NCBI RefSeq assembly: GCF_037190085.1
Contig: NZ_JBBCJO010000012.1
Span: 1 to 64,000, forward strand
DNA: 64,000 bases
From: Gemmatimonas aurantiaca
Lineage (GTDB): Bacteria > Gemmatimonadota > Gemmatimonadetes > Gemmatimonadales > Gemmatimonadaceae
Reading direction: 5' to 3'
This document shows positions 42,210 through 52,809 of the stretch, one piece after another. The stretch's first letter is position 1, and every line of letters starts with the position of its first letter. The notes under the pieces are model-generated. The model did not search any database. It had not been told where the DNA came from and was given only the letters and a program-made list of their open reading frames with translations. The position numbers and the translations under genes were made by a program.

Positions 42210-43529
42210 CTACCCCAGAGGCGAGCGCCTCCGCCACAGGGAGAACACCGGTGCGCCGAGCAGTACGGCTCCCAGGCCGACCGCGGCACGCATCGGCTGC
42301 GTGATCATCGTGTTCAGCACGAGTGCGCCGGCCGCCAGCACGAACAGAAGTGGCGTGACCGGATAGCCGGGCACACGGAACGGACGAGGGGCATCGGGAG
42401 CGCGCCGGCGCAGCACGAACACGGCGACACCGCCGAGCGCGTAGAAAGCCCATCCGGTGAACACGACGTAGGTGAGCAACTGCTGGAAGGTGCCGGTCGC
42501 GGCCAGCAGCGCCGCCCACACGGCGATGGCGCCGATCGCGAAAGCCGGTGTCTCGAAGCGCGGATGCACGTCGGCCAACCGGCGGAAGAACACGCCATCG
42601 CGCGCCATGGCGAAAAACATGCGGGGGGTCGTGAGGAACAGCCCATTCGCGGCGCTGAAGATGGAGAGGAGAATGAGCGCACCGACGGCCTTGCCCGCCG
42701 TGTCTCCCATCACGGTGGCCACCGATTCCGCGGCCACGCGCTCACTGCCCGCGACTCCGGCCGGGCCGAGCGCCGCGATGTACCCCAGATTCGCGAGCAG
42801 GTAGATGACGATGAGGGCGGCGGTGGCCAGGGTGATCGCCCGCGGAAACTCCCTCTGCGGATCACGCGCCTCGCCGGCCGAGAAGGTGACGTATTGCCAG
42901 CCTTCGTAGGCCCAGAGCACGGCAATCATGGCCGCGCCGATGCCCGTCATCGTGAGCCCGCCGGCGGCGCCGCTCCCGGGCGAAGCCGTGGGGGCACGTC
43001 CAAACATCATGAGCACGCCGGCAAGCAGCAGGAGCCCGGCCACCTTTGCGGCGGTCGTCAGATTCTGCAGGTTGGCGCTGTTGCGTGTCCCGCGCACGTT
43101 GATCGCGGCCAGCAGGACGATGACACCGATCGACACGACCCGAGCGGCGACGGGCGAAAGCGTCACCAGCTGGCCGAGATAACTGGAGAAGGCCACGGCC
43201 AGCGTGGCAATCGATCCCGAAGCGATGACGACGAACATGGTCCAGCCGTAGAGAAAGGCCAGCCCGGGACCGAATGCGTCGCGCAGATAGGCATACAAAC
43301 CACCGGCATCGGGCTTCGCAGCTCCGAGTTCGGCATAGGTCAGGGCGCCGAGCAACGACAGGACGCCGCCCACGACCCACACGCCGAGCGCGGCACCGGG
43401 CCGCATGCCCGCTTCACGCAGGACGACACTGGGCACGAGATACACGCCCGAGCCGATGACCGTGCCGATCCCGATGAGCAGCAGATCGGTGAATCCGAGG
43501 GTCCGGCGGAGGGTGTGGGGTTCGCTCAT
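42210..43529 (-). CDS. APC-family amino acid permease (LAT-like)
   Basis: A 439-aa permease with 12 hydrophobic helices. First helix: LLLIGIGTVIGSGVYLVPSVVL, the G-x-G-T-V-I-G-S-G motif of amino acid/polyamine permeases. Helix six: AVLWAYEGWQYVTFSAGEARDP. C-terminal PFRVPGYPVTPLLF is a further family mark. Its cargo is not readable, but its operon with the FadR regulator and its place beside the GNAT-racemase genes make a neutral or N-acyl amino acid, or a D-amino acid, the best guess. The promoter region upstream holds an operator-like site at 43602. Confidence 0.9.
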   Translation of the reverse strand: MSEPHTLRRTLGFTDLLLIGIGTVIGSGVYLVPSVVLREAGMRPGAALGVWVVGGVLSLLGALTYAELGAAKPDAGGLYAYLRDAFGPGLAFLYGWTMFVVIASGSIATLAVAFSSYLGQLVTLSPVAARVVSIGVIVLLAAINVRGTRNSANLQNLTTAAKVAGLLLLAGVLMMFGRAPTASPGSGAAGGLTMTGIGAAMIAVLWAYEGWQYVTFSAGEARDPQREFPRAITLATAALIVIYLLANLGYIAALGPAGVAGSERVAAESVATVMGDTAGKAVGALILLSIFSAANGLFLTTPRMFFAMARDGVFFRRLADVHPRFETPAFAIGAIAVWAALLAATGTFQQLLTYVVFTGWAFYALGGVAVFVLRRRAPDAPRPFRVPGYPVTPLLFVLAAGALVLNTMITQPMRAAVGLGAVLLGAPVFSLWRRRSPLG

Positions 43530-43594
43530 GCGGGACTCCGGCGGGGAGGAAAGGCGGTGGACCAGTCGATCTGCACTCTCGAGCCAAACTTACA

Positions 43595-43611
43595 TACAAA
43601 ATTGTATACGA
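43595..43611. promoter_or_regulatory. Operator-like dyads upstream of the permease-FadR operon
   Basis: TACAAAATTGTA (43595-43606; 5-bp arms) overlaps TTGTATACGA (43602-43611), which differs in one base from the perfect TTGTATACAA at 39221. It stands 73-82 nt upstream of the permease start. The remaining intergenic DNA (43530-43780) shows nothing else of note. Confidence 0.5.
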
Positions 43612-43780
43612 ACAGATATGAAACGACGGAAATCGGGATCATCCGACCAGTTGGATATCGAAGCGATCTCTGGCGGGTATCATTGGGATCTTTCTGGATG
43701 GATTCCGCTGCGGCCAACCGCTGGCCTTCCGCAGCCGTCGAAATCGTCAACCCCCGAAATCGGTCACCCGGAGTTTGCCG

Positions 43781-44698
43781 ATGCTTTCCCGCTATCGCGT
43801 ATCGAGCGCAGTGGCCTTGTTGACACTTGTGGCGGGGGTTGCCGCATGGCCTGGCCGTGCGTTGGCACAACGTGCCGCCCGAAGCGCCTCGCCCGCGGCA
43901 CCAGTGGCCGGCACGATTGTCCGGATACCGCTTGGCGGTGCGACCGAAGGAGGTCGCATCTTCGGGGTCGAGGCCTCCGGCATCGCGGGCTGCAATGGCG
44001 TGACCGCCGCATCGCTGGGAGGAGAGCCTTTGCATCTGGCCGGCAGTGGCGCGGACCTTCATGCGTTTGCCGGTATTCCCATCGATTCCTCGCGGGGCAT
44101 CACCCTGCGCCTGCAGTGCGTCGGTGGAGGGACGACGAGCCTTCGTATTCCCACCGCGGCGGGGAGTTATCGCATGGAGCGCCTGCAGGTGGCACCGCGG
44201 TTCTCGGCACCTCCCGATTCCGCATTGAGTGCCCGACTTGCCCGTGAATCGGCGCGGGCCGCGCAGGTATCCCGCGCAGCCCACGACACGCCACCACTGT
44301 TCGAGCAACCCTTCGCTCGACCACGCCCGTCACGCATCACCAGTCCGTTTGGTGGTGGTCGCATGTTCAATGGAACGGTCACGAGTCGGCACATGGGTAC
44401 CGATTTCGCGGGCGCGGTCGGCACCCCCGTCGCCGCGTCGAATCGCGGAGTGGTGCGCATCGTCGATGCGTTCTATCTGGGCGGCAATGTCATTTACATC
44501 GATCATGGCGCGGGGATCGTCACGGCCTATCTGCATCTCAGCAAACAGCTGGTGGCCGTTGGAGACACGGTGCAACGCGGCCAGACGATTGGCCAGGTCG
44601 GAGCAAGCGGTCGCGTGACCGGACCGCACCTCCACTTCATTGCGCGATACGGTCAGATCACCGTCGATCCGGCAAGCCTGTTTTCGCTGGTCGAATGA
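43781..44698 (+). CDS. M23-family peptidase (LytM/peptidoglycan endopeptidase-like)
   Basis: A 305-aa exported protein. Signal peptide VSSAVALLTLVAGVAAWPGR ends near ALAQ. A central region of unknown fold is followed by a C-terminal M23 metallopeptidase domain (about 185-305): ITSPFGGGRMF, the zinc ligands in SRHMGTDFAG (H-x3-D) and GPHLHFIARYG (H-x-H). It should hydrolyse peptidoglycan cross-bridges in the periplasm or act as a regulator of amidases. ATG 43781 has GGAG 7 nt upstream. The next gene starts 46 nt after the stop. Confidence 0.9.
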   Translation: MLSRYRVSSAVALLTLVAGVAAWPGRALAQRAARSASPAAPVAGTIVRIPLGGATEGGRIFGVEASGIAGCNGVTAASLGGEPLHLAGSGADLHAFAGIPIDSSRGITLRLQCVGGGTTSLRIPTAAGSYRMERLQVAPRFSAPPDSALSARLARESARAAQVSRAAHDTPPLFEQPFARPRPSRITSPFGGGRMFNGTVTSRHMGTDFAGAVGTPVAASNRGVVRIVDAFYLGGNVIYIDHGAGIVTAYLHLSKQLVAVGDTVQRGQTIGQVGASGRVTGPHLHFIARYGQITVDPASLFSLVE

Positions 44699-44744
44699 CC
44701 GGCCTCGGGCCGGTATATTTTCTTCCCATTCCATTCTCCCGACC

Positions 44745-45560
44745 ATGGTCCATTTTCCGCGCTCGTCGTTCGCCCCGACAATAGCGGCGACCGTCATCCT
44801 GCTCGCATCCGCATCCGATGCGGCAGCGCAGGCCGTACTCACCGGTCGCGTGATCGCCGCATCCGACGGACGTCCCATCTCCGACGTGGAGATCGGGATC
44901 GCGGTGTTGAAGCGTACGACCACCACCGATTCCACGGGTGCATTCACCTTGGTGGACATCACACCGGGTCGCTATCTCATCACCGCACGGAAGCTCGGCT
45001 ATCGTCCATTCAGCACGATGGCGTCCATCGTCTCGGCGACGGGCGTGGACTACGAGTATGTCCTCGAGGCGGCGCCGACCGAACTGGCCAAGGTGAAGGT
45101 GGAGGCCACCCCGATCGAGGCACGATTCGCCGGATTCGAAGAACGGCGGGCCAGGAAGATCGGACGGTATCTGACGGCGGAGGATTTTGCCCAGGCCGAC
45201 GGACGACAGGTTGGCGACATCGTGGCGGCCATTCCTGGCGTGAGCATCGTGCGGGGCCGGGGCAACGAAGCCTGGTACGCCAGCCGGCGCGGGGCGGAGA
45301 CACTCCTCCTCAGTCGCAAAATACGCCTGGAGGAAGTAAACCGCGGTGCCGATCCCGGGAACGCCGCGTGTTACGCCACCGTGGTCTTGAACGGCCAGGT
45401 CGTTTTCAACGGCGATGAGAGACAGCCGCTCTTCAATCTCAACACCATCAATCCGCGGGATATCCGGGGGGTGGAGGTGTACACCGGTACCGCCACGGTG
45501 CCGCAGGAATGGCTGACGGGACATGGGGGATGCGGGGTGATCGCGATCTGGACGAAATAA
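44745..45560 (+). CDS. Plug-only TonB-receptor-like protein (regulatory-like domain plus plug, no barrel)
   Basis: A 271-aa exported protein. A signal peptide (ending ASDAAAQ) is followed by a carboxypeptidase-like beta-sandwich (VLTGRVIAASDGRPISDVEI... TDSTGAFTLVDITPGRYLI). Then comes a plug-like part with FEERRARKIGRYLTAEDFAQ, VGDIVAAIPGVSIVRGRG, ATVVLNGQVVF and INPRDIRGVEVYTGTATVP. The protein ends with GGCGVIAIWTK, exactly where a receptor barrel would begin. The clean C-terminus and following terminator argue against truncation. It is a free-standing plug protein; function unknown. Confidence 0.8.
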   Translation: MVHFPRSSFAPTIAATVILLASASDAAAQAVLTGRVIAASDGRPISDVEIGIAVLKRTTTTDSTGAFTLVDITPGRYLITARKLGYRPFSTMASIVSATGVDYEYVLEAAPTELAKVKVEATPIEARFAGFEERRARKIGRYLTAEDFAQADGRQVGDIVAAIPGVSIVRGRGNEAWYASRRGAETLLLSRKIRLEEVNRGADPGNAACYATVVLNGQVVFNGDERQPLFNLNTINPRDIRGVEVYTGTATVPQEWLTGHGGCGVIAIWTK

Positions 45561-45575
45561 TCACGGGATATGAAA

Positions 45576-45612
45576 AACGGGCGGGGCGATCACATCGATC
45601 GCCCCGCCCGTT
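45576..45612. terminator. Bidirectional terminator between plug protein gene and act operon
   Basis: aacgggcggggcgatc (45576-45591) pairs perfectly with gatcgccccgcccgtt (45597-45612) around acatc. A runs on the left and T-rich sequence on the right allow ending in both directions; the two flanking genes converge on it. Confidence 0.9.
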
Positions 45613-45631
45613 CGTCTTTCACCGGCCAGCC

Positions 45632-46963
45632 TTATTCGTGCGCCGGCAGCGGTTCCATGGTCTTCGGGTTCACCGGGACCTGGACTTCATCCTTGAACGG
45701 CGTGGTCATCATGAACACGCGCATCACGGGGAAGGCATCCATGAACGCGAAGTAGCTGAACGCCCAGAGGCCGATGAAGCCGACCGTCTGACCGATCTCC
45801 AGCAGTCCGAACGGCAGGCTCGTCGCCTCACCGTAGATGCTCGGATAGATCTCGATGTAGCGATGCAGATAGATGCCGATCATGCTGCACACCGCGAAGA
45901 GCACGAACGTCGGCAGGTACAGCTTGGCGGCCTTGGAGATGAGTCCGAAGAACGGCAGCACGAAACCGAAGATCGGGATCAGCGTGGTCATCGTCTTCCA
46001 CACGCCCGACAGGCGCAGACGATAGAAGTGCGTCTCTTCCGGCAGGTTGCCGTACCAGATCACCAGGTACTGGCTGAAGCTGATGTAGCCGATGAACGCG
46101 GTGAACGCGAACCCGAGCTTGCCGAGGTCCCAGAAGTGGTCCATGGTGACCAGATCCGGGGCATCGAGATGCTTGCGCCACCACATCGACAGCAGTGCGG
46201 TGAGCATGATCATGTTCACCCACGCGCCCATGAAGAAGATCCACGCGTACATCGTCTGCTGGAAGTGGAGCGAGATGGACATGGAATAATCCCACGCCAT
46301 GAAGCACCACCCGATGGGGAACGCGATGCACACGGCCACCGCGAGCTTGCCCTGCAGCGAGTGCTGGGAGTGCAGCTCCCGACGTTCGTCGCCGGTCCAT
46401 GCGGCCCGCATCTTCGCGCGGAGTCCGGCCGCCCACTTGGCGCCGTATTCCGGCATCACCGCCACGTCCATCTTCACCGAGTGCCAGACGAACAGCAGCT
46501 GCAGCACGGTCATCAGACCGAAGAAGAAGATGCCGCGGATCAGGAAGAACGTGGGATTCAGATAGGTGGCCTTCTCCACGGTGGGCACCGCCTCGCGGCC
46601 GGCCCATGTGAAGATGTGGTCACCACTGAACAGCAGGATCGCGAGCAGGATGACGAACGCGACCGGCACGAACGCCACGAACCCTTCGGCAAACCGGATG
46701 ACGGGCCGCGACCAGCGCGCCGTCACGATGCGCTGAATGGCCGCGAACGCGACACCGGCCGTGGACACCGACGCGAAGTACAACCAGTTGAAGTGCAGCG
46801 CCTGCCAGGCCCGGTCGGGGTTGGTGAACAGGCCGAAGGCAAACACGGCCACACCGACCAGCGCGGCGACCAGACTGAGAGTCTTGAGACTCGCCGGCAC
46901 CGGCTTCGCGACCAGGCGCTTGGCGAACTCCTGGCGTTGCGGATAGTGATAGTGCTGGCTCAC
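45632..46963 (-). CDS. actF: Alternative complex III membrane subunit ActF (NrfD-like)
   Basis: A 443-aa integral membrane protein with about ten helices, the last gene of the act operon. Hydrophobic blocks such as LKTLSLVAALVGVAVFAFGLF, NPTFFLIRGIFFFGLMTVLQ and ISFSQYLVIWYGNLPEETHF, and many conserved His/Trp/Glu, fit ActF, the NrfD-related subunit paired with ActC. In the complex it helps form the membrane part that oxidises quinol. The start overlaps the ActE stop by 4 nt. No cytochrome oxidase genes follow; the operon ends at the terminator. Confidence 0.9.
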   Translation of the reverse strand: MSQHYHYPQRQEFAKRLVAKPVPASLKTLSLVAALVGVAVFAFGLFTNPDRAWQALHFNWLYFASVSTAGVAFAAIQRIVTARWSRPVIRFAEGFVAFVPVAFVILLAILLFSGDHIFTWAGREAVPTVEKATYLNPTFFLIRGIFFFGLMTVLQLLFVWHSVKMDVAVMPEYGAKWAAGLRAKMRAAWTGDERRELHSQHSLQGKLAVAVCIAFPIGWCFMAWDYSMSISLHFQQTMYAWIFFMGAWVNMIMLTALLSMWWRKHLDAPDLVTMDHFWDLGKLGFAFTAFIGYISFSQYLVIWYGNLPEETHFYRLRLSGVWKTMTTLIPIFGFVLPFFGLISKAAKLYLPTFVLFAVCSMIGIYLHRYIEIYPSIYGEATSLPFGLLEIGQTVGFIGLWAFSYFAFMDAFPVMRVFMMTTPFKDEVQVPVNPKTMEPLPAHE

Positions 46964-47787
46964 TCGTGCTTCTCCTTGCCTTCACCGGCAGCGGCCTTCT
47001 CGTCGTGCGATCCGTGCAGCTTGCGCATGGTGTCGAACTCGTTGTTGCCCTTGAACGTGCCCGAATTGAGGTTCGGCGAACCGGGCGTGGGGGTCTGCGT
47101 CGGGCGAACGAACGGCACGGGACGCGTGGGCGCCGTGGCCGAAGCGCGCGGCACCGTGGTGCCGTTCTGACCCGGGTATCCGATGAGCGTGGTATCCGCC
47201 TTGACCGATCCCTTGCCCTGGAGCGCCCGGATGTAGTTCACCACATCCCAGCGATCCTGGTCTTCGATACGGTTGTAGCTGGGCATCAGGCCGCGCCCGT
47301 TGCGGATCATGCCGTACAGGTAGCCGTCGGAGCGTCCGAGCGCCTGCGGTGTGAGCAGGCTGGGGCTGAAGCCGTAGGCGGCGTTGACCTTCTTGAGGCC
47401 TCCGTTGCCATCGCCGGCCATGCCGTGGCACACGGCGCAGTTGATCTGGTAGTGCTTCCGGCCGTTCTCCACCGAGGCTTCGGTGGCGAGGTGCGGATTC
47501 GGGATGGGATTGAACGAATCGATCACCACCGGCAGACGCTCGTAGCTGATCTGCCAGGCGGCCGCCGTCATCCCCTGCACCGGCACCGACCCTTGCGGGT
47601 TGCCCCGCGGCGGGGTGGTGGTGTCCGACGCGAGCTGCGACACCGGCTCCCAGGGTTCGATGCTGGGCTGCGTCTTGAAATCGGTGAACCAGTTGCAGGC
47701 GCCGAACGCCACCGGCAGCACCACCGCGGAAGACAGGCGCAGGACGCGTGTCACGGCAGAAGACATGAGGAAAGGTTCAGGCTTCAC
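46960..47787 (-). CDS. actE: Alternative complex III cytochrome c subunit ActE
   Basis: A 275-aa lipoprotein (VLPVAFGACN lipobox) with a single c-type haem motif CAVCHG at about residue 117 and a distal Met-containing segment (GRGLMPSYNRIEDQDRWDVVNYIRAL). This is the plan of the monohaem cytochrome c subunit ActE. It accepts electrons within the complex or passes them to soluble carriers. A low-complexity Thr/Pro region and an acidic-basic tail follow the haem domain. It overlaps ActD by 11 nt and ActF by 4 nt. Confidence 0.92.
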   Translation of the reverse strand: MKPEPFLMSSAVTRVLRLSSAVVLPVAFGACNWFTDFKTQPSIEPWEPVSQLASDTTTPPRGNPQGSVPVQGMTAAAWQISYERLPVVIDSFNPIPNPHLATEASVENGRKHYQINCAVCHGMAGDGNGGLKKVNAAYGFSPSLLTPQALGRSDGYLYGMIRNGRGLMPSYNRIEDQDRWDVVNYIRALQGKGSVKADTTLIGYPGQNGTTVPRASATAPTRPVPFVRPTQTPTPGSPNLNSGTFKGNNEFDTMRKLHGSHDEKAAAGEGKEKHE

Positions 47788-48276
47788 GCCGCACCTCCGC
47801 CGCGCCGTGCTGACGCATCAGGGCTTCGGCCTGATCGGCCTTGCTGGCGTCACACGCGACATGGATGCCGAAGTAGCCGCCCGAGAAACGGGCGTCGTAT
47901 CCGGTGGTGGTGGTCAGGCGCGGGATGCGCGAGTTGATGAACATGCCGGCCACCGTGGACAGGGCGCCGACGAGCACCATCACCTCGAAACCGATGATGG
48001 TGTAGGGAATCCACGACGCGATCGCCTTGCCGCCCGTGACGAGCGGCCAGTAGTTCGACGACCAGATCGCGATCCAGTAGCCGAAGCTCACCCCCAGCAA
48101 ACCACCCACCAGCGTGAAACGCCGGACGATGGAGACCGGGGCATCGATTGCATGATCGAGCTCGTGCCGAATGGTCGGCGAATACACCGTGACATCCCCG
48201 AGGCGCTTCTTCTTGAGGTCCTCGATGGCCGCCACCGTGGTGTCGAGCTCATGGAACGCGCCAGTTACGCCGCGCA

Positions 48277-48277
<1 letters not shown>
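47777..48277 (-). CDS. actD: Alternative complex III subunit ActD (DUF3341)
   Basis: A 166-aa membrane subunit with two helices (about 50-75 and 88-115) and a C-terminal ferredoxin-like end ending GAAEVRREA. ALEDLKKKRLGDVTVYSP-type sequence at the N-terminus (AAIEDLKKKRLGDVTVYSPT) and DARFSGGYFGIHVACDASKA are marks of the family. ATG 48277 shares one base with the ActC stop (TGATG), so translation is coupled; the longer frame upstream lies within actC and is not real. Confidence 0.92.
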
Positions 48278-49737
<1,460 letters not shown>

Positions 49738-49748
49738 GCGTGCGCTCC

Positions 49749-52700
49749 TCAGGCCGTCGCCGGTGCAGCCGGCGCCGGATAGTTGACCTTCTTGAGATAG
49801 ACCACGGCCGTGTACGCGTTCAGTTCCTCGAACACGTGATAGGCGCGGCGATCGTAGGCGAGCTTCGAAACCGTCCAGTTCTCATCCGCGGCATCGCCGA
49901 AGATGATGGCCCGGGAGGCACACGCCTGCGCGCACGCCACCGTGAACTCGTCGGGCGCGAGATCGCGCTCCTCGGCCTTCGCGCGGTGCTCCGCTTCGCG
50001 GATACGCTGCACGCAGAAGGAGCACTTCTCCATGACGCCCTTGCCGCGCACGGTGACGTCGGGGTTGAGGCCCCAGTGCATCGGCTCCGGCCAGGCGTAC
50101 TGGCGACGTTCCGGCTCGCCGTATCCGAACCAGTTGAAGTAGCGGACCTTGTACGGGCAGTTGTTGCTGCAGTAGCGCGTGCCCACGCAGCGGTTGTAGA
50201 CCTGCACGTTGAGGCCGTCGGGCGAGTGATACGTGGCGTACACGGGGCACACCGGTTCGCACGGCGCGTTGCCGCAGTGCTGACACATCATCATCACGAA
50301 GCGCGTCTCGAAGTCGGGCGAGAACTCGTTTTCCGTGTTCTCGTTGCCTTCGTAGTAGCGTTCCACGCGGAGCCACGCCATTTCGCGGCCCTTGATGATG
50401 TTCGCACCCGGCCGCTCGTCCCACGTGAGCGGGCTGAGCGCGCGTCCCTGATACGGGGCACCCACCGTGGGGATGTTGTTCTCGCTGTAACAGGCCGTCA
50501 CGCAGGCCGAGCAACCGGTGCAGCGCGCGAGGTCGATGGTCATCGCCCAGCGGCGGCTCTCCATCTTGCTCGAGTGATCGGCCGAGTACATCCCCTGATC
50601 CTTGGAGAGGGGATTGGCGTATTCACCCTGCGCGTCGGCGGCCACCGGCGCCTTGAGGCCGGTGCGGAAATCCTGCGACGGGAGACCGGGGATGGCGTGG
50701 TGCCCATGCTCGTCCTCGCTCTCCTGACCGAGCAGTGCCGCGAGGGTCATGGCCTGCGCGATCCCGCGTCCATGCTGGCGCGCGGAGCCTTCGGTGGTCA
50801 CGAGCGGCGACGTGTCGGCGCCCACCGTGACCTTGCCCTTCACTTCGCCGATCGCGAGCCCGCCGGCGCTGTCCCAGCCATGCGACACGAGGTCGTAGGC
50901 GTTGACGCCGATGTTCTGCGCGAAGCGGCCGTACGCCGTGTGACCCTGACCGAGCGCGATGGCCACGGTATCGGCCCGCACACCCATGTAGATGTACGCC
51001 GGCGCGGTGACCTTGCCGGCCGCCGTCTCGACGGTGAGGTGCGATCCTTCCTTGATGCCGAGCTTCTTGGCGGTGGACGGATGCACTTCGATCCACGACT
51101 GCCAGGCGATCTTGGTGACGGGATCGGGCAGCTCCTGCAGCCAGGGCTTGTTGGCCCCGGCGCCATCGCCCAGCGTGGACGACGGATAGACCTGCACGAA
51201 GTACTCACCCGCGCCCGCGTTCACCGGCGATGCCGTGGTGCCCAGGGTGCGGGTGGTGGTGGCCACCAGCGGTGCCCCTGCGATGCTCGCCTTGGTGAGC
51301 GCGGTGGCAAACGCCGACGCCCCACCCGGGAACTTGCTGATGTACCAGCTGCGGAAGTTCGCCACGTTGTACTTCGCGGCCAGCGCCTGATCCTTCTTGG
51401 CGAGGTCGATGAGCACATCGGCCGTGGCGCGGGTGTCGAAGACCGAATCGAGCGTAGGCTGCTGCAGGCTGATCTGGCCGGTTTCCCCGACCGCATCGCC
51501 CCAGCTTTCGAGCCAGTGATTGTCGGGGAGCACGAGGTCGGCCATCTGCGCCGTTTCGTCGGGCATCGACGAGAACGACACCTTGAAGGCGACCTTGGCG
51601 AACGCCGCCGCGAAACCGGCCGACTTGGGCATGGTGTGCGCGGGGTTGGCGCCGCGCACGAAGGCGAGCGGCACCGCACCGGCGTCCATGTTCTTCACCG
51701 CCGCCGCCAGATCGGCGTACGAGGCGAGACCGGTGTACGCGCCGTGCGCCTTGGCGGGCTTGATCGTGTTGCCGACCGCGCCGCCCTTCTTGTTGATGTC
51801 CGCCACCATCACGCCGCATTCGACCGCGTCGTTGCCGCTGACACCACACAGCGCCATGATGCCGTTGCCGGCATCGGCCACCGCCTTCACCAGCGCTTCG
51901 ATGGTGGCGACCGGCACGTTGGCCGCGTCCGCGGCCGCAGCGGCCGTGCCGGCGCCCGTGAGGGCCGCGCAGATGGCCATTTCGCTGCCCGGCTTCGCCG
52001 CGATCCACTGATCGGCGTTGAGGCCCGTCAGCGACCGGCGCGCGCCGATGTAGACGAGGCGCGGCGCGCTGTCGAGCTTCCCGCGGGCATCGGCCCAGTC
52101 GAGCTGCTGCGGCACGCTGTGGCCCCAGCTGTCGAGGAAGTCGGCCCCGAAGCTCACGACCAGTTTCGCCGCGCCAAAATCGAGCGCCGGCCACGCCGCA
52201 CCGTACGCCTTCTGGTTGGCGGCGATCGTGGCGATGGGCGCCGTGCTGTCGACGCTCAGATGCGCCGGCATGCCCTGCTCCTTCAGCCACTGATCGAGGA
52301 AGCCCGGGAAGGTGCCCGTCTCGTGCTGGTTGATGAACACGACATTGCCGGCCTGCCCCTTCGACTTCACTTCACCGAGCTTCTGCGCCAGCAGTTCGTA
52401 GGCCTTGTCCCACGTGGTCGGCTTGAGGGCATTGCCCTCCCGCACCATGGGCGAGCGATACCGATCGGGATTGTACACCCCCTGAATCGCCGACAGACCG
52501 GTCGCGCAGATGGCGCCGCGGTTGAGCGGATGATCGGGATTGCCTTCCAGCTTGATCGGACGGCCATCGCGCACTTCAGCCAGGACACCGCACGCGGCTG
52601 CACATTCGCGGCAGCTCGTGGCGTAGTACTGCGACACGCCAGGGACGGTGTTGTCGGGCGACGTGACGTACGGGATCAGCTTGCCCACCTTTTCGGAGGA

Positions 52701-52790
52701 GCAGCCGACCACCGCCGTCGTGGCGCCGGTGGCGCCGAGGATCTTGAGGAACTCGCGGCGCTTGACGCCGGTCCCCGCTTCTGTGGTCAT
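49749..52790 (-). CDS. actB: Alternative complex III iron-sulfur/molybdopterin-like subunit ActB
   Basis: A 1013-aa protein joining two domains. The N-terminus is a Tat signal (KRREFLKILGATGATTAVVG). The first domain (about 50-680) has the molybdopterin oxidoreductase fold; known ActB proteins bind no molybdenum cofactor. The C-terminal ferredoxin domain (about 760-960) shows four Cys clusters: CTGCSACVTAC, CQHCGNAPCEPVC, CVGTRYCSNNC and CSFCVQRI with CAQAC. It takes electrons from ActC and passes them along its clusters to ActA/ActE. It follows actA by 20 nt. Confidence 0.95.
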   Translation of the reverse strand: MTTEAGTGVKRREFLKILGATGATTAVVGCSSEKVGKLIPYVTSPDNTVPGVSQYYATSCRECAAACGVLAEVRDGRPIKLEGNPDHPLNRGAICATGLSAIQGVYNPDRYRSPMVREGNALKPTTWDKAYELLAQKLGEVKSKGQAGNVVFINQHETGTFPGFLDQWLKEQGMPAHLSVDSTAPIATIAANQKAYGAAWPALDFGAAKLVVSFGADFLDSWGHSVPQQLDWADARGKLDSAPRLVYIGARRSLTGLNADQWIAAKPGSEMAICAALTGAGTAAAAADAANVPVATIEALVKAVADAGNGIMALCGVSGNDAVECGVMVADINKKGGAVGNTIKPAKAHGAYTGLASYADLAAAVKNMDAGAVPLAFVRGANPAHTMPKSAGFAAAFAKVAFKVSFSSMPDETAQMADLVLPDNHWLESWGDAVGETGQISLQQPTLDSVFDTRATADVLIDLAKKDQALAAKYNVANFRSWYISKFPGGASAFATALTKASIAGAPLVATTTRTLGTTASPVNAGAGEYFVQVYPSSTLGDGAGANKPWLQELPDPVTKIAWQSWIEVHPSTAKKLGIKEGSHLTVETAAGKVTAPAYIYMGVRADTVAIALGQGHTAYGRFAQNIGVNAYDLVSHGWDSAGGLAIGEVKGKVTVGADTSPLVTTEGSARQHGRGIAQAMTLAALLGQESEDEHGHHAIPGLPSQDFRTGLKAPVAADAQGEYANPLSKDQGMYSADHSSKMESRRWAMTIDLARCTGCSACVTACYSENNIPTVGAPYQGRALSPLTWDERPGANIIKGREMAWLRVERYYEGNENTENEFSPDFETRFVMMMCQHCGNAPCEPVCPVYATYHSPDGLNVQVYNRCVGTRYCSNNCPYKVRYFNWFGYGEPERRQYAWPEPMHWGLNPDVTVRGKGVMEKCSFCVQRIREAEHRAKAEERDLAPDEFTVACAQACASRAIIFGDAADENWTVSKLAYDRRAYHVFEELNAYTAVVYLKKVNYPAPAAPATA

Positions 52791-52809
52791 CGTTGTGGAG
52801 GGTCGATGA

